64,000 nt of DNA, from assembly GCA_949840885.1 (NCBI GenBank), contig CATKYJ010000008.1:62001-126000 (forward strand), read 5' to 3'. This DNA comes from an uncultured Acetatifactor sp. Its GTDB lineage: Bacteria; Bacillota; Clostridia; Lachnospirales; Lachnospiraceae. Made by a program: the position numbers and the translations under genes. Positions 42,444-51,672 of the stretch are shown piece by piece (the first letter of the stretch is position 1; every line of letters starts with the position of its first letter). The notes below the pieces were generated by a model, which ran no database searches, was not told the DNA's origin, and was given only the letters and a program-made list of their open reading frames with translations.

Positions 42444-43136
42444 CCCGTTTTCATTTTCCCGCATCCGATAGCCCACGCCCACCTCGGTAAACAAATACTG
42501 GGGACAGGCCGGGTTCTTTTCGATCTTCCGGCGGATGTTCGCCATGTTGACCCGCAGAATCTGGTTGTTTTCTTCCGCATAAGGCCCCCAGATGCGCCGC
42601 AGGATTGTATTATAGGTCAGCACCCGTCCGGCGTTTTCTGCAAGAAGCGAGAGCAGCTGGTACTCGATCTGGGTCAGGTGGATCTGCTGGCCGTTCAGAT
42701 AGGTGGTTCGTTTGTCCAGGTCAATCCTTAGATTGAGCGCTTCGTATATCTGGCCCGGCGTATGGTGGTGGCTATGGCGCAGGGCAGTGCGTATGCGGGC
42801 TTTCAGTTCATTTGGATAGAAAGGCTTGGTGACATAATCGTCAGCGCCCAGATCCAATGCCTCTACCTTTTCCTGTTCTTCATCGCAGACAGAGACGATG
42901 ACCACAGGAATATGGCTCCAGCTGCGCAGCTGCCTCAGCACCGCAAGTCCGTTCAGATCCGGCAGCATTAAGTCCAGCAGAATCAGATCGGGGCAGAGAG
43001 AGGCCGCAAGGCTTAAGCCCTCCCTGCCGGTGGCGGCCGTGGTGATGTGGTAGCCGGTCTTGCCCAGAAGGGCAGTGATGTAAGAACAGGAACTCTTTTC
43101 ATCTTCGATCAACAGGATATGGACTTTGGCATTCAT
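42441..43136 (-). CDS. OmpR/KdpE-like response regulator
   Basis: A 231-residue two-domain regulator. The receiver domain (residues 1-118) has the acidic pair LLIEDE, the phosphorylated Asp in DLILLDLMLPD near residue 55, and the Lys in DDYVTKPF near 104. A winged-helix DNA-binding domain follows (residues 130-228; NQQIHLTQ-type QIHLTQIEYQLLSLL and RVNMANIRRKIEKNP). It is closest in style to KdpE. The histidine kinase gene lies 6 nt upstream. There are no kdpFABC genes in the window, so a potassium role is not established. Confidence 0.92.
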   Translation of the reverse strand: MNAKVHILLIEDEKSSCSYITALLGKTGYHITTAATGREGLSLAASLCPDLILLDLMLPDLNGLAVLRQLRSWSHIPVVIVSVCDEEQEKVEALDLGADDYVTKPFYPNELKARIRTALRHSHHHTPGQIYEALNLRIDLDKRTTYLNGQQIHLTQIEYQLLSLLAENAGRVLTYNTILRRIWGPYAEENNQILRVNMANIRRKIEKNPACPQYLFTEVGVGYRMRENENG

Positions 43137-43142
43137 GACAAG

Positions 43143-44090
43143 TCACCGGGCCTTTTTGGGCAGGGTGAAGATAAACTCCGCACCCAGGGAGTGGTTCCTT
43201 GCTGTAATGGTTCCGCGGTGGGCCGAGATGACAGCTTTGCAGATGAGTAGTCCGATGCCGGTCTTTTTACGGGAATCCCACGTCTCGTCCGCCAGGCGGG
43301 AACTGTCGAAGAGATGGCCAAGCATGTTTTCGGGAATGCCCTGGCCGTAATCCCTGACGATAAAGGTTGCGAAGTCCTCGCCGTCCTCCACAATGATGTC
43401 TACGGGCTCGCATCCGCCGGAATGGAGCAGAGCGTTTTCCAGCAGATTGATGAGAACCTGCTCGATCAACAATGCATCCATGGGCAGCAGGAGGATTTCC
43501 TCCGGAATGGCAACGTGGATTTTGAAATCCGGATGTCTGGTCTCCATTTTATGCACGGTCTCCCCCAAAACCTCCTCAACGATCTCTACCCTGGTGCAGA
43601 ATCCGTGTTCCATGTCCCTGATACGGGCAATGGCAGGGAGATTTTCCACAATGTTGAGAAGCCAGCTTGAGTCCTTGTGAATATGGGTCACAAGCTGGAG
43701 TTTTTCCGTATCGTCCAGGGTTTTGCTGCCCTCCAGATAAAGGAGGCTGTTGCCCATGATGCCGGAGAGCGGGGTGCGCAGGTCATGGAAGATAATGCGC
43801 ATGAGGCTATCGCGGATTTTTTCCAGATCCTCTTCTTCGATGGGTTTGGGGGCAGCCTTTTTCGGCTTCTGATAAATGAGCCGTGAAGCCAGGACGCCGG
43901 CCGCAGAGCCGGAAGCGGCTGTGCCAAGAGCCGCAAACAGGGGGTTTTGGCTGGGCTTGCGGTTTATGAGCCGTGAAGCCAGGGCACCGGTCACAGCGCC
44001 GGCAGCAGCGGCGATTCCTAGAGCCGCAAAGAGCCGGTGCTGGTTGGAATGGTCAGGGTGCTGCAAGGAATGTAATGGTTTGTTGTGCAT
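43143..44090 (-). CDS. KdpD-like sensor histidine kinase with a repeated glycine-zipper N-terminus
   Basis: A 315-residue kinase. The catalytic half is complete: H-box FHDLRTPLSGIMGNSL near residue 105, N-box INLLENALLHS, G1 VRDYGQGIP and G2 KKTGIGLLICKA. The N-terminus lacks the USP/KdpD sensor and has only two copies of a 30-residue Ala/Gly-rich unit (LFAALG...ASRLI..KP) that could form a tight membrane hairpin. The duplication is also visible in DNA (ATGAGCCGTGAAGCCAGG at 43876 and 43966). The start at 44090 follows GAAAGGAT. The kinase phosphorylates the response regulator encoded next. The signal is unknown. Confidence 0.88.
   Translation of the reverse strand: MHNKPLHSLQHPDHSNQHRLFAALGIAAAAGAVTGALASRLINRKPSQNPLFAALGTAASGSAAGVLASRLIYQKPKKAAPKPIEEEDLEKIRDSLMRIIFHDLRTPLSGIMGNSLLYLEGSKTLDDTEKLQLVTHIHKDSSWLLNIVENLPAIARIRDMEHGFCTRVEIVEEVLGETVHKMETRHPDFKIHVAIPEEILLLPMDALLIEQVLINLLENALLHSGGCEPVDIIVEDGEDFATFIVRDYGQGIPENMLGHLFDSSRLADETWDSRKKTGIGLLICKAVISAHRGTITARNHSLGAEFIFTLPKKAR
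43870..44034 (-). repeat. Tandem 90-nt in-frame duplication within the histidine kinase gene
   Basis: The 18-nt block ATGAGCCGTGAAGCCAGG (plus strand) recurs exactly 90 nt apart at 43876-43893 and 43966-43983, and AGAGCCGCAAA recurs nearby. It encodes two similar 30-31 residue glycine-zipper segments. Confidence 0.7.
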
Positions 44091-44112
44091 AATAGATATC
44101 CTTTCTCTACTT

Positions 44113-44127
44113 GGTTTCATTGAAACC
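44113..44127 (-). promoter_or_regulatory. Perfect inverted repeat in the kinase leader
   Basis: GGTTTCA-T-TGAAACC lies just downstream of the predicted -10 box and 23 nt before the kinase start. Its position suits an operator. The binding protein is unknown; autoregulation by the response regulator is possible. Confidence 0.4.
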
Positions 44128-44140
44128 GTTCTTGTCTTAC

Positions 44141-44169
44141 ATTATATATTTTTTATGGGTGGAAAGCAA
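44141..44169 (-). promoter_or_regulatory. Predicted promoter of the two-component operon
   Basis: On the minus strand: TTGCTT (44169-44164), a 17-nt spacer, then a perfect TATAAT (44146-44141), about 50 nt before the kinase start. Confidence 0.75.
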
Positions 44170-44276
44170 GAAAATGGGCATAAAGATATTGTTAAGAAGG
44201 CGTAGTCGTCCGGAGGCCTTTCGCCAATTCTTAAAATTTTCTTTATGGCTTGTCCGCACCTCTCAGGAATAGTAAA

Positions 44277-45368
44277 ATGATGACAGATGATTTGAGAAAG
44301 GCAGTGGGACGAAAGCGGATGAAAGAGCGGGAAGTTTTTCTGGATAAACTGAGGGTGCTGGCTACCTGTGCGGTAGTATTGCTCCATACGGTAAGCGGGG
44401 TGGCGGATATCACGGATATGAGCCTCTACCCGCAGGAGCAGAAGGTTTTCCTGACAGTGCTGGATCTTGTGTGCTGGTGTGTCCCGGTATTTTTGCTGAT
44501 ATCAGGGTATCTGTTCCTGAATCCCGGGCGGCAGATCAGCGCGGGTAAGATAGTGACGAAGTACTGCAGGCGCATTGTGCTTGCACTGTTCGTGTTTGGT
44601 GTGCCTTATGGGTGCATGGAGCTGACCATGGCGGAGGGGAGGTTCCGTCCGGGGATGGTGACGGAGGCTTTTATGGATCTGTTCCGGGCTAAGACCTGGG
44701 CCCATATGTGGTACCTGTACCTGGTGCTGCTGTTGTACTTGGTCACCCCGCTTGTCAGGTGGGTGCTTTTTGCAGTCCCCCGGTGGGCAGTGTATGCAAT
44801 GCTGCTAGTACTGCTTGCGGGGTGCTCGATCATGCCCTGGCTGCATGACGCGTACGGATGGACGGGGGGTTCTCTGCCAGGGGACGGAATCTATTTCTTC
44901 TATTATATATGCGGATATCTGTTCGCCGTAGGGGAGAGGGAGAAAATAGAGAGGGCGGTCAGGAGGGGAATCGTGCCTGTCCTGACTGTCCTGGCGGCTG
45001 CGGCCATGGTGGCCAGCCGGCTTTTGGGGGGACAGGCCTGGCGGATGGCGTACAACTATCCGCCCATCGTCCTGCTGGCGCTGCTTTTGTTCGCCTGGGG
45101 CCTGGGGGCAAAACATACTGCCCGGCCCTTTTGGAGCCGGACATCGGCCTTAAGTTTCGGGGTGTACCTGGTACATCCGGTCTTTTTGAACCTGGCGTAC
45201 AAATACTTTGGCTTTACGCCCCTGTCCCTTTTGGAATTTTGGGGGCATGGGCGGCCGGCTTTCCTGGGTCTTTCCCTAGGCCTGTTTTTCGGGGGCACAT
45301 TGCTGTCAGCGGCTGCCATGGCTGCGGTGCTGCGAAAAATCCCTTTGCTGCGCAGGCATGTGCTGTAG
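44277..45368 (+). CDS. Acyltransferase 3 family membrane protein
   Basis: A 363-residue polytopic protein of the acyltransferase-3 family with about ten spans. The N-terminus has FLDKLRVLATCAVVLLHTVS, with the conserved Arg and catalytic-type His. AHMWYLYLVLLLYLVTPLVR and FGVYLVHPVF are shared with the paralogue at 428-1431, and both end with LRKIP--RR--L. Such enzymes O-acetylate or otherwise acylate cell-surface sugars. The start at 44277 follows AGGAAT; ATG 44280 and 44319 are alternatives. It is divergent from the two-component operon. The substrate is unknown. Confidence 0.85.
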   Translation: MMTDDLRKAVGRKRMKEREVFLDKLRVLATCAVVLLHTVSGVADITDMSLYPQEQKVFLTVLDLVCWCVPVFLLISGYLFLNPGRQISAGKIVTKYCRRIVLALFVFGVPYGCMELTMAEGRFRPGMVTEAFMDLFRAKTWAHMWYLYLVLLLYLVTPLVRWVLFAVPRWAVYAMLLVLLAGCSIMPWLHDAYGWTGGSLPGDGIYFFYYICGYLFAVGEREKIERAVRRGIVPVLTVLAAAAMVASRLLGGQAWRMAYNYPPIVLLALLLFAWGLGAKHTARPFWSRTSALSFGVYLVHPVFLNLAYKYFGFTPLSLLEFWGHGRPAFLGLSLGLFFGGTLLSAAAMAAVLRKIPLLRRHVL

Positions 45369-45399
45369 GACAGGGCAGCGGCCAGGCGGGATGCCCGCC

Positions 45400-46308
45400 T
45401 CAGCGCTCCCACCGCCCGGCTGCGCCGCAGGGCAGCACAAGGCCGCTCTCCGACACGGGCAGGCCGATCTCCCCTGCCTCCACAAGGCCGCCGAAGCGCT
45501 TTGCCACTGTTTGGTTCAGCATGTAGGAGAGCACTGCGGGCTGAAGCCCCGTGGTGTAGGAATTGATCAGGAAGAACAGGGCGTCTTCAGAGAGGAGCCT
45601 GGCCGTCAGGGTGAGGAAAGGCCAGATATTCGCCTCCAGCTTCCAGATCTCTCCCTTAGGCCCTCTGCCGTAGGAGGGGGGATCCATGATGATGCCGTCA
45701 TAGAGGCTGCCCCGGCGAATTTCCCGCTCCACGAACTTCACGCAGTCATCCACCAGCCACCTGACGGGGGCTTCCTTTAAGCCCGAGGCAGCGGCGTTTT
45801 CCTTTGCCCAGCCCACCATGCCCTTAGAAGCGTCCACATGGGTCACTGCAGCGCCTGCTGCGGCTGCGGCTATGGTGGCGCCTCCGGTGTAGGCGAAGAG
45901 GTTCAGGACTTTTAAGGGCCTGTCCGCTGGACAGCGTCTGCTGCGCAGAAGTTTTGAGAACCACTCCCAGTTCACCGCCTGCTCCGGGAAAAGGCCTGTG
46001 TGCTTAAAGCTGAAAGGCTTCAGCCGAAACGTCAGCCGGCCGGGGACATCCGGCTCGCTGTCCTGGCTGCGCAGTTCATAGGAGATGCTCCACTCGTCCG
46101 GCAGATGGAAGAACTCCCATTCTCCGCCGCCCCTTGAACTTCTATGATAATGACCGTTCTTTTTTTCCCAGCCTTTGTGACTGCGGGGCGTGCTCCAGAT
46201 GATCTGGGGGTCCGGCCGCACCAGAATATAATCTCCCCACCGCTCCAGCTTTTCCCCGTCCGTGGCATCCAGTACCTCGTAGTCCGTCCAGTTATCTGCA
46301 ATCCACAT
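45400..46308 (-). CDS. Class I SAM-dependent methyltransferase (RlmI/RlmK-like)
   Basis: A 302-residue methyltransferase. Residues 1-120 form an N-terminal domain (WTDYEVLDATDGEKLERWGD). The Rossmann core begins at VLNLFAYTGGATIAAAAAG near residue 134 (motif I), with VTHVDASKGMVGWAKENAA as motif II and the catalytic MDPPSYGRGPKGE near 207 (motif IV, DPPSY type). This signature belongs to the rRNA large-subunit methyltransferase group, which includes cytosine-C5 and guanine-N2 enzymes, but this protein lacks a PUA domain. It lies on the minus strand, divergent from the ribosomal cluster. Confidence 0.85.
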   Translation of the reverse strand: MWIADNWTDYEVLDATDGEKLERWGDYILVRPDPQIIWSTPRSHKGWEKKNGHYHRSSRGGGEWEFFHLPDEWSISYELRSQDSEPDVPGRLTFRLKPFSFKHTGLFPEQAVNWEWFSKLLRSRRCPADRPLKVLNLFAYTGGATIAAAAAGAAVTHVDASKGMVGWAKENAAASGLKEAPVRWLVDDCVKFVEREIRRGSLYDGIIMDPPSYGRGPKGEIWKLEANIWPFLTLTARLLSEDALFFLINSYTTGLQPAVLSYMLNQTVAKRFGGLVEAGEIGLPVSESGLVLPCGAAGRWER

Positions 46309-46476
46309 ATCCGTCTCCTCGCTTTTTGTCTTCTCTTGGTTTTTGTGAAAGTATGAAATTCTATTTATAAAAGCATATTTATTAAAGCATATTTATGGAA
46401 AAAAGTCATTTGTTTTCCCGGAGACAAATTGTACTAAAAAAAATACAATTTTTTTTTAAAAGCTTGGAAAAAGTTC

Positions 46477-46505
46477 TTGCAAAGTAAGGATTTTCCATGT
46501 ATACT
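46477..46505 (+). promoter_or_regulatory. Predicted promoter of the S10 ribosomal operon
   Basis: TTGCAA (46477-46482), a 17-nt spacer and TATACT (46500-46505), preceded by an A/T-rich stretch (46430-46465) that could act as an UP element. It lies about 300 nt before rpsJ. Confidence 0.8.
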
Positions 46506-46510
46506 AAATA

Positions 46511-46790
46511 GCGCTGTGACATGATAGCTGTGAAGCGTGAGGTTGCTGGCCGCCAGCAATGGCGATCAGGTTTTCCGTGGAGCGAATGTCAAGTTAGAAA
46601 CTGACGACAAGTCACTGTACCGATTGAAATGCTGCAGACATGCAGTCCCGGACGTGGGGTTAGGAGTCGAGATTGTTGCGTGAGACTTTAGGACACACAC
46701 GGGAGAGTGTACAGTCACCGCTTGTCGTACTAAAGTGGAGAAAGCTTTTTTACTTGTGAGAAAAGCTTTTCACTTTCAAAAAGTGCGAAA
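46511..46790 (+). ncRNA. Structured leader of the S10 operon
   Basis: The 280-nt transcribed leader before rpsJ contains no gene. I see the hairpins TTGCTGG/CCAGCAA (46551-46567) and CTGCA/TGCAG (46632-46646). A long-range pairing, ACGACAAG (46604-46611) with CTTGTCGT (46722-46729), encloses about 110 nt. A final hairpin has arms near AAAGTGGAGAAAGC and GCTTTTCACTTT (46733-46780), just before the AGGAGG of rpsJ. Leaders at this position mediate autogenous control by L4 in other bacteria, and clostridial S10-leader candidates have been proposed. Whether this belongs to one of them needs a covariance-model search. The rest of the gap 46309-46476 is AT-rich with only the promoter. Confidence 0.65.
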
Positions 46791-46807
46791 AGGAGGCGAC
46801 TTTTTTT

Positions 46808-47125
46808 ATGGCAAGTCAGGTAATGAGAATCACATTGAAGGCGTATGAGCACCAGCTGGTGGATGCATCCGCGAAGAAAATCATCGAAACTGTAAAGAAG
46901 ACCGGATCCGAGGTGAGCGGCCCCGTGCCTCTTCCTACGAAAAAGGAAGTGGTGACCATCCTCAGGGCAGTTCATAAATATAAGGATTCCAGAGAGCAGT
47001 TCGAGCAGAGGACCCACAAGAGGCTCATCGACATCATCGCACCCACCCAGAAGACGGTAGATGCGCTGCAGAGGCTGGAGATGCCTGCCGGTGTGTACAT
47101 CGACATCAAAATGAGAACCAAATAA
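46808..47125 (+). CDS. rpsJ: 30S ribosomal protein S10
   Basis: 105 residues; assembles in the 30S head and, as NusE, links ribosome and antitermination factors. Recognisable by [18 protein letters not shown] and [17 protein letters not shown]. First gene of the ribosomal supercluster, behind a 300-nt structured leader. AGGAGG lies 11 bases before the ATG, a rather long spacing; an in-frame ATG at 46823 would be further away. Confidence 0.97.
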   Translation: MASQVMRITLKAYEHQLVDASAKKIIETVKKTGSEVSGPVPLPTKKEVVTILRAVHKYKDSREQFEQRTHKRLIDIIAPTQKTVDALQRLEMPAGVYIDIKMRTK

Positions 47126-47235
47126 GATATAAAGCAAAAAACCTCTACTTAGACGTATGAACATCAGCCATGGCGCAACGGTGGCTGCGTGGTCCGCTAT
47201 GTAGACGAAGCCCTCAGGGCAGAAAGAGAGGAAAC

Positions 47236-47919
47236 ATGAAGAAAGCAATTTTGGCGACAAAAGTGGGAATGACCCAGATCTTCGCTGAAGACGGTACATT
47301 GATCCCCGTCACCGTCCTTCAGGCAGGTCCCTGCGTGGTGACCCAGATCAAGACAGTGGAAAACGATGGCTACAAGGCAGTGCAGGTAGGCTTCGTTGAC
47401 AAGAAAGAGAGAATCATCAACAAGGACGCCAGCGGAAAGAAAGAGATCATCCACAGGCACGGCGCCAACAAAGCCCAGCAGGGCCATTTCAAAAAGGCAG
47501 GCGTCAGTGCAAAGAGATATGTCAGGGAATTCAAGTTCGAGAACGCGGAAGAGTACTCCTTAGGAACCGAGATCAAGGCTGACATCTTTGCGCAGGGAGA
47601 TAAGATAGACGCGTCCGCAATCTCCAAAGGTAAGGGATTCCAGGGCGCCATCAAGAGATTCGGACAGCACAGAGGACCCATGCAGCACGGCTCCAAGTTC
47701 CATCGCCATCAGGGTTCCAACGGCGCATGTTCATCCCCCAGCCGCGTGTTCAAGGGCAAGGGGATGCCCGGCCATATGGGCTGCGTGAAAGTGACCGTGC
47801 AGAACCTGGAAGTGGTAAGAGTGGACGCAGAGAAGAATCTGCTGCTGATAAAGGGCTCAGTGCCCGGTCCCAAGAAGGGATTGGTAACCATCAAAGAGAC
47901 TGTAAAGGTAGAATGCTAG
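47236..47919 (+). CDS. rplC: 50S ribosomal protein L3
   Basis: 227 residues, slightly longer than the usual 205-215. It starts [16 protein letters not shown] and contains the central loop ([20 protein letters not shown]) that reaches the peptidyl transferase centre, plus GKGMPGHMG. The start at 47236 follows AGAGAGG; an in-frame ATG at 47170 is rejected. The 110-nt gap after rpsJ has a small hairpin (CAGCCA/TGGCTG at 47164-47186) and no gene. Confidence 0.97.
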   Translation: MKKAILATKVGMTQIFAEDGTLIPVTVLQAGPCVVTQIKTVENDGYKAVQVGFVDKKERIINKDASGKKEIIHRHGANKAQQGHFKKAGVSAKRYVREFKFENAEEYSLGTEIKADIFAQGDKIDASAISKGKGFQGAIKRFGQHRGPMQHGSKFHRHQGSNGACSSPSRVFKGKGMPGHMGCVKVTVQNLEVVRVDAEKNLLLIKGSVPGPKKGLVTIKETVKVEC

Positions 47920-47945
47920 TTTAATGCGAAAGGAGGGCTAATCAT

Positions 47946-48566
47946 ATGGCAAGCGTATCTGTTTATAATATGGAAGGCAAGGAAGTCGGTACAATCGAAT
48001 TAAACGATGCGGTATTTGGTGTGGAGGTAAACGAGCATCTGGTACACATGGCAGTTGTACAGCGGCTTGCAAATAAACGTCAGGGAACCCAGAAGGCAAA
48101 GACCCGCAGCGAGGTGTCCGGAGGCGGCAGGAAGCCCTGGCGGCAGAAAGGAACAGGCCACGCAAGGCAGGGTTCCACCAGATCTCCCCAGTGGACAGGC
48201 GGCGGCGTAGTGTTCGCTCCCGTTCCCAGAGACTATTCGTTCAAGATGAACAAGAAAGAGAAAAGGGCTGCGCTCAGATCCGCGCTGACCAGCAAGGTTC
48301 AGGACAACACCCTGATCGTGCTTGACGAGCTGAAGCTTGACGAGATCAAGACCAAGAAGTTCGTGACAGTGATGAACAACCTGAAAGTAGAAAAGGGACT
48401 GGTGGTCATCGCCGAGAATGACAAAAACGTAGTGCTGTCCGCCAGAAACCTGCCTGAGTTCGACACGGCTCTGGCGAACATGATCAACACGTATGACGTT
48501 ATGAAAGCAAAAACCGTTGTCCTGACAAAGGATGCCGTGGCGAAGATAGAGGAGGTGTTTGCATAA
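47946..48566 (+). CDS. rplD: 50S ribosomal protein L4
   Basis: 206 residues. The extended loop [19 protein letters not shown] near residues 62-80 lines the exit tunnel and is where macrolide-resistance changes occur in other species. L4 is also the autogenous repressor of the S10 operon in bacteria where this has been studied, which makes the leader at 46511 its likely target. AGGAGGG lies before the ATG. The last base overlaps the start of rplW. Confidence 0.97.
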   Translation: MASVSVYNMEGKEVGTIELNDAVFGVEVNEHLVHMAVVQRLANKRQGTQKAKTRSEVSGGGRKPWRQKGTGHARQGSTRSPQWTGGGVVFAPVPRDYSFKMNKKEKRAALRSALTSKVQDNTLIVLDELKLDEIKTKKFVTVMNNLKVEKGLVVIAENDKNVVLSARNLPEFDTALANMINTYDVMKAKTVVLTKDAVAKIEEVFA

Positions 48567-48865
48567 TGGCAGATATCAAGTATTATGACGTAATCCTCAA
48601 ACCGGTGATCACCGAGAAGAGCATGAGCGGAATGGCCAGAAAGGAATATACGTTCCTGGTTCATCCCGAGGCCAATAAGAGCCAGATCAAAGAGGCTGTG
48701 CAGAAGATGTTTGAGGGCACAAAGGTAGAGCGTGTCAACACCATGAACTGCCCCGGCAAGAAAAAGAGGCGCGGCACCATGGTGGGCATCACCCCCAAGA
48801 CCAAGAAAGCCATCGTCAAGCTTACCGAGGACAGCAAGGACATTGAAATCTACGCGGGTCTATAA
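48566..48865 (+). CDS. rplW: 50S ribosomal protein L23
   Basis: 99 residues with the entry motif DVILKPVITEKSM and the loop CPGKKKRRGTMVGITPKTKK. L23 sits at the tunnel exit and docks trigger factor and SRP. The ATG overlaps the rplD stop by one base (TAATG), so translation is coupled. A 143-nt gap with a long hairpin follows before rplB. Confidence 0.97.
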   Translation: MADIKYYDVILKPVITEKSMSGMARKEYTFLVHPEANKSQIKEAVQKMFEGTKVERVNTMNCPGKKKRRGTMVGITPKTKKAIVKLTEDSKDIEIYAGL

Positions 48866-48875
48866 CAGGACGGAA

Positions 48876-48917
48876 AGATGGTTCTAAGGCGCTGAAAGAT
48901 TCCGCCTAAGAACATCT
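48876..48917 (+). ncRNA. Ribosomal-operon hairpin element, copy A (before rplB)
   Basis: Arms AGATG-GTTCTAAGGCG and CGCCTAAGAAC-ATCT form a 15-bp stem with one bulged G and one A-A mismatch between UUCU/AGAA and AGGCG/CGCCU. It is the only structure in the 143-nt gap between rplW and rplB. It shares the UUCU-A-A/U-A-AGAA core with copies B-E. Confidence 0.7.
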
Positions 48918-49008
48918 GTGTTCCGGCAGGGAGCGTAAGATTGGATTTAAGTATGTGGCAGCATATGTGGCAGCCGCGCAAAGAATCATAGAAAAGGAGA
49001 ACAAACAA

Positions 49009-49851
49009 ATGGGAATCAGGAAATATAATCCCTATACACCTTCCAGAAGGCATATGACAGGCTCCGATTTCTCCGAGATCACCAAGAAGACGCCGGAGAA
49101 GAGCCTCTGCACTTCCTTAAAGAAGCATTCGGGCCGCAACAACCAGGGCAAGATCACCGTGAGGCACAAGGGCGGCGGATGCAGGAGAAAATACAGACTT
49201 GTAGACTTCAAGAGAACAAAGGACGGCATCCCGGCCACTGTCATCGGCATCGAGTACGATCCCAACAGATCCGCCAATATCGCGCTGATCTGCTACGCGG
49301 ACGGCCAGAAGTCCTATATCCTCGCTCCTCAGGGTCTGACGGACGGCATGAAAGTCATGAATGGGCCTGAAGCCGAAGTGAGAGTGGGCAATTGCCTGCC
49401 TTTGTCCGAGATTCCGGTAGGTACCATGGTGCACAATGTGGAGCTGTATCCCGGCAGGGGCGGCCAGATGGCTCGTTCCGCAGGAAACAGTGCGCAGCTG
49501 ATGGCAAAGGAGGGCAAGTATGCTACCTTACGTCTCCCCTCCGGCGAGATGAGGATGGTTCCCCTCACATGCCGTGCCACAATAGGCATCGTAGGAAACG
49601 CCGACCACAATCTGATCAACGTCGGTAAGGCCGGCCGCAAGCGCCACATGGGCATTCGTCCCACGGTTCGTGGTTCCGTCATGAACCCCAATGACCATCC
49701 TCACGGCGGCGGCGAAGGCAAGACAGGTATCGGACGTCCCGGTCCCTCCACCCCTTGGGGCAAGCCTGCACTTGGCTACAAGACGCGCAAGGGCAAGAAG
49801 GCTTCCGATAAGCTGATTGTGAGAAGACGTGACGGCAGAGCGATGAAGTAA
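49009..49851 (+). CDS. rplB: 50S ribosomal protein L2
   Basis: 280 residues; the most conserved large-subunit protein, near the peptidyl transferase centre and the B7b bridge. Diagnostic stretches are [18 protein letters not shown] and [18 protein letters not shown]. The start at 49009 follows AAAAGGAGAA; an in-frame ATG at 48955 lacks support. It is preceded by the longest gap in the S10 part of the cluster, with hairpin copy A. Confidence 0.97.
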   Translation: MGIRKYNPYTPSRRHMTGSDFSEITKKTPEKSLCTSLKKHSGRNNQGKITVRHKGGGCRRKYRLVDFKRTKDGIPATVIGIEYDPNRSANIALICYADGQKSYILAPQGLTDGMKVMNGPEAEVRVGNCLPLSEIPVGTMVHNVELYPGRGGQMARSAGNSAQLMAKEGKYATLRLPSGEMRMVPLTCRATIGIVGNADHNLINVGKAGRKRHMGIRPTVRGSVMNPNDHPHGGGEGKTGIGRPGPSTPWGKPALGYKTRKGKKASDKLIVRRRDGRAMK

Positions 49852-49869
49852 GATTGAGGAGGAAAGACA

Positions 49870-50151
49870 ATGGCTAGATCACTGAAAAAAGGGCCTTTCG
49901 CAGATGAAAGCCTGTTAAAGAAAATAGATGCTTTGAATGCTTCCGGACAGAAGCAGGTCATCAAGACATGGTCCCGTCGTTCTACAATTTTCCCTTCCTT
50001 TGTGGGACACACCATTGCGGTTCATGATGGCAGAAAGCATGTACCTGTATATGTTACCGAGGACATGGTTGGCCATAAGCTGGGTGAGTTCGTTGCCACC
50101 AGAACCTACCGCGGTCATGGCAAGGACGAGAAGAAGTCCAAGGTAAAGTAG
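49870..50151 (+). CDS. rpsS: 30S ribosomal protein S19
   Basis: 93 residues; binds S13 at the top of the 30S head near the A and P sites. Recognised by [16 protein letters not shown] at the N-terminus and [15 protein letters not shown] near the C-terminus. TGAGGAGG lies upstream; 18 nt after rplB. Confidence 0.97.
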   Translation: MARSLKKGPFADESLLKKIDALNASGQKQVIKTWSRRSTIFPSFVGHTIAVHDGRKHVPVYVTEDMVGHKLGEFVATRTYRGHGKDEKKSKVK

Positions 50152-50171
50152 GATAAGGAGGGTTTAGATTA

Positions 50172-50561
50172 ATGGCTAAGGGACACAGAAGTCAGATCAA
50201 GAGAGAGAGAAATGCCCAGAAGGACACAAGGCCTTCGGCAAAATTGTCATATGCAAGGGTCTCTGTACAGAAAGCATGCTTCGTGCTGGACGCCATCAGG
50301 GGCAAGGACGTGCAGACCGCACTTGCGATTTTGGAGTACAATCCCAGATATGCTTCCGGCCTTATCAAGAAGCTGATCGAGTCGGCCATGGCCAATGCTG
50401 AGAACAACCTGGGGATGAACAAGGATACCCTTTATGTGGCAGAGTGCTATGCCAACAAGGGACCTACCATGAAGCGCATCCATCCCAGGGCGCAGGGCCG
50501 TGCTTACAGGATCGAAAAGAGAACAAGCCATATCACTGTTGTGCTGGATGAGAGGAAGTAG
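50172..50561 (+). CDS. rplV: 50S ribosomal protein L22
   Basis: 129 residues; its beta-hairpin lines the narrowest part of the exit tunnel (MKRIHPRAQGRAYRIEKRTS). The N-terminus has a longer than usual basic extension (MAKGHRSQIKRERNAQKDTR) compared with the common 110-residue form. It lies 20 nt after rpsS. Confidence 0.96.
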   Translation: MAKGHRSQIKRERNAQKDTRPSAKLSYARVSVQKACFVLDAIRGKDVQTALAILEYNPRYASGLIKKLIESAMANAENNLGMNKDTLYVAECYANKGPTMKRIHPRAQGRAYRIEKRTSHITVVLDERK

Positions 50562-50581
50562 GGAAAGGAGCGGACAAATAA

Positions 50582-51241
50582 ATGGGACAGAAAGTTAATC
50601 CTCATGGCTTAAGAGTCGGAGTTATTAAAGAGTGGGATTCCAGATGGTACGCTGAGTCCGATTTCGCGGATTATCTCGTGGAAGATTACAACATCAGAAA
50701 GTACCTGAAGAAGAAATTATACAGCGCAGGCGTTTCCAAGATCGAGATCGAGAGGGCATCCGACCGGATCAGAGTCATCATCCATACCGCCAAGCCTGGC
50801 GTCATCATCGGCAAGGGCGGCGCTGAGATCGAGATTACCAAGACGGAGCTTTCCAAGATGACGGACAAGAAAGTCCTCATCGACATCAAGGAGATCAAGA
50901 GGCCCGACAGGGACGCGCAGCTGGTAGCCGAGAACATCGCTCAGCAGCTTGAGAACCGCGTGTCTTTCAGGCGCGCCATGAAGTCCTGCATGGGCAGGAC
51001 CATGAAAGCGGGCGCTCTGGGCATCAAGGCGGCGTGCGGCGGACGCTTAGGCGGCGCTGACATTGCCCGTACCGAGTTCTACAGCGAGGGCACCATTCCC
51101 CTTCAGACTCTGAGGGCGGACATCGACTATGGCTTTGCCGAGGCCAACACCACTTACGGCAAGGTCGGCGTCAAGGTTTGGATCTATAAAGGAGAGATAC
51201 TTCCCACAAAAGGAAATCAGACGGAAGGGAGTGATAAATAA
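50582..51241 (+). CDS. rpsC: 30S ribosomal protein S3
   Basis: 219 residues; forms part of the mRNA entry gate. It has an N-terminal KH domain with GKGGAEIE near residue 82 and the C-terminal S3 domain ([20 protein letters not shown]). It starts [20 protein letters not shown]. Its stop overlaps the rplP ATG by one base. Confidence 0.97.
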   Translation: MGQKVNPHGLRVGVIKEWDSRWYAESDFADYLVEDYNIRKYLKKKLYSAGVSKIEIERASDRIRVIIHTAKPGVIIGKGGAEIEITKTELSKMTDKKVLIDIKEIKRPDRDAQLVAENIAQQLENRVSFRRAMKSCMGRTMKAGALGIKAACGGRLGGADIARTEFYSEGTIPLQTLRADIDYGFAEANTTYGKVGVKVWIYKGEILPTKGNQTEGSDK

Positions 51242-51672
51242 TGTTAATGCCCAAGAGAGTAAAGCATCGTAAACAGTTCCGCGGCAGCCTGGCAGGCAAG
51301 GCTTCCAGAGGCAACACTGTCAGCAACGGCGAATATGGCCTGGTGGCTGTTGAGCCCTGCTGGATCAAGTCCAATCAGATCGAGGCAGCCCGTATCGCTC
51401 TTACCCGTTATACAAAGCGTACCGGTCAGGTGTGGATCAAAATCTTCCCTGACAAGCCTGTGACGGCAAAGCCCGCTGAGACCCGTATGGGTTCCGGTAA
51501 GGGGTCCGTTGAGTACTGGGTAGCAGTCGTTAAGCCCGGCCGTGTGATGTTTGAGATTGCCGGTGTTCCCGAGGATCAGGCAAAGGAAGCGCTGCGTCTG
51601 GCAATGCATAAGCTTCCCTGCAAGTGTAAAATCATTGCAAAGGCAGATTCGGAAGGCGGTGTAGAAGAATGA
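51241..51672 (+). CDS. rplP: 50S ribosomal protein L16
   Basis: 143 residues; organises the A-site region and is needed for late 50S assembly. It has [13 protein letters not shown] at the N-terminus, [20 protein letters not shown] in the centre, and an arginine-containing loop for rRNA contact. It overlaps rpsC by one base and rpmC by four (ATGA), a tightly coupled run. Confidence 0.97.
   Translation: MLMPKRVKHRKQFRGSLAGKASRGNTVSNGEYGLVAVEPCWIKSNQIEAARIALTRYTKRTGQVWIKIFPDKPVTAKPAETRMGSGKGSVEYWVAVVKPGRVMFEIAGVPEDQAKEALRLAMHKLPCKCKIIAKADSEGGVEE

Noticed and set aside
42441..44090. Assignment of the two-component pair as KdpDE
   Set aside because: The sequences are KdpD/E-like in their cores, but the kinase lacks the KdpD sensor domains and no kdpFABC genes are present, so the gene symbols are withheld.
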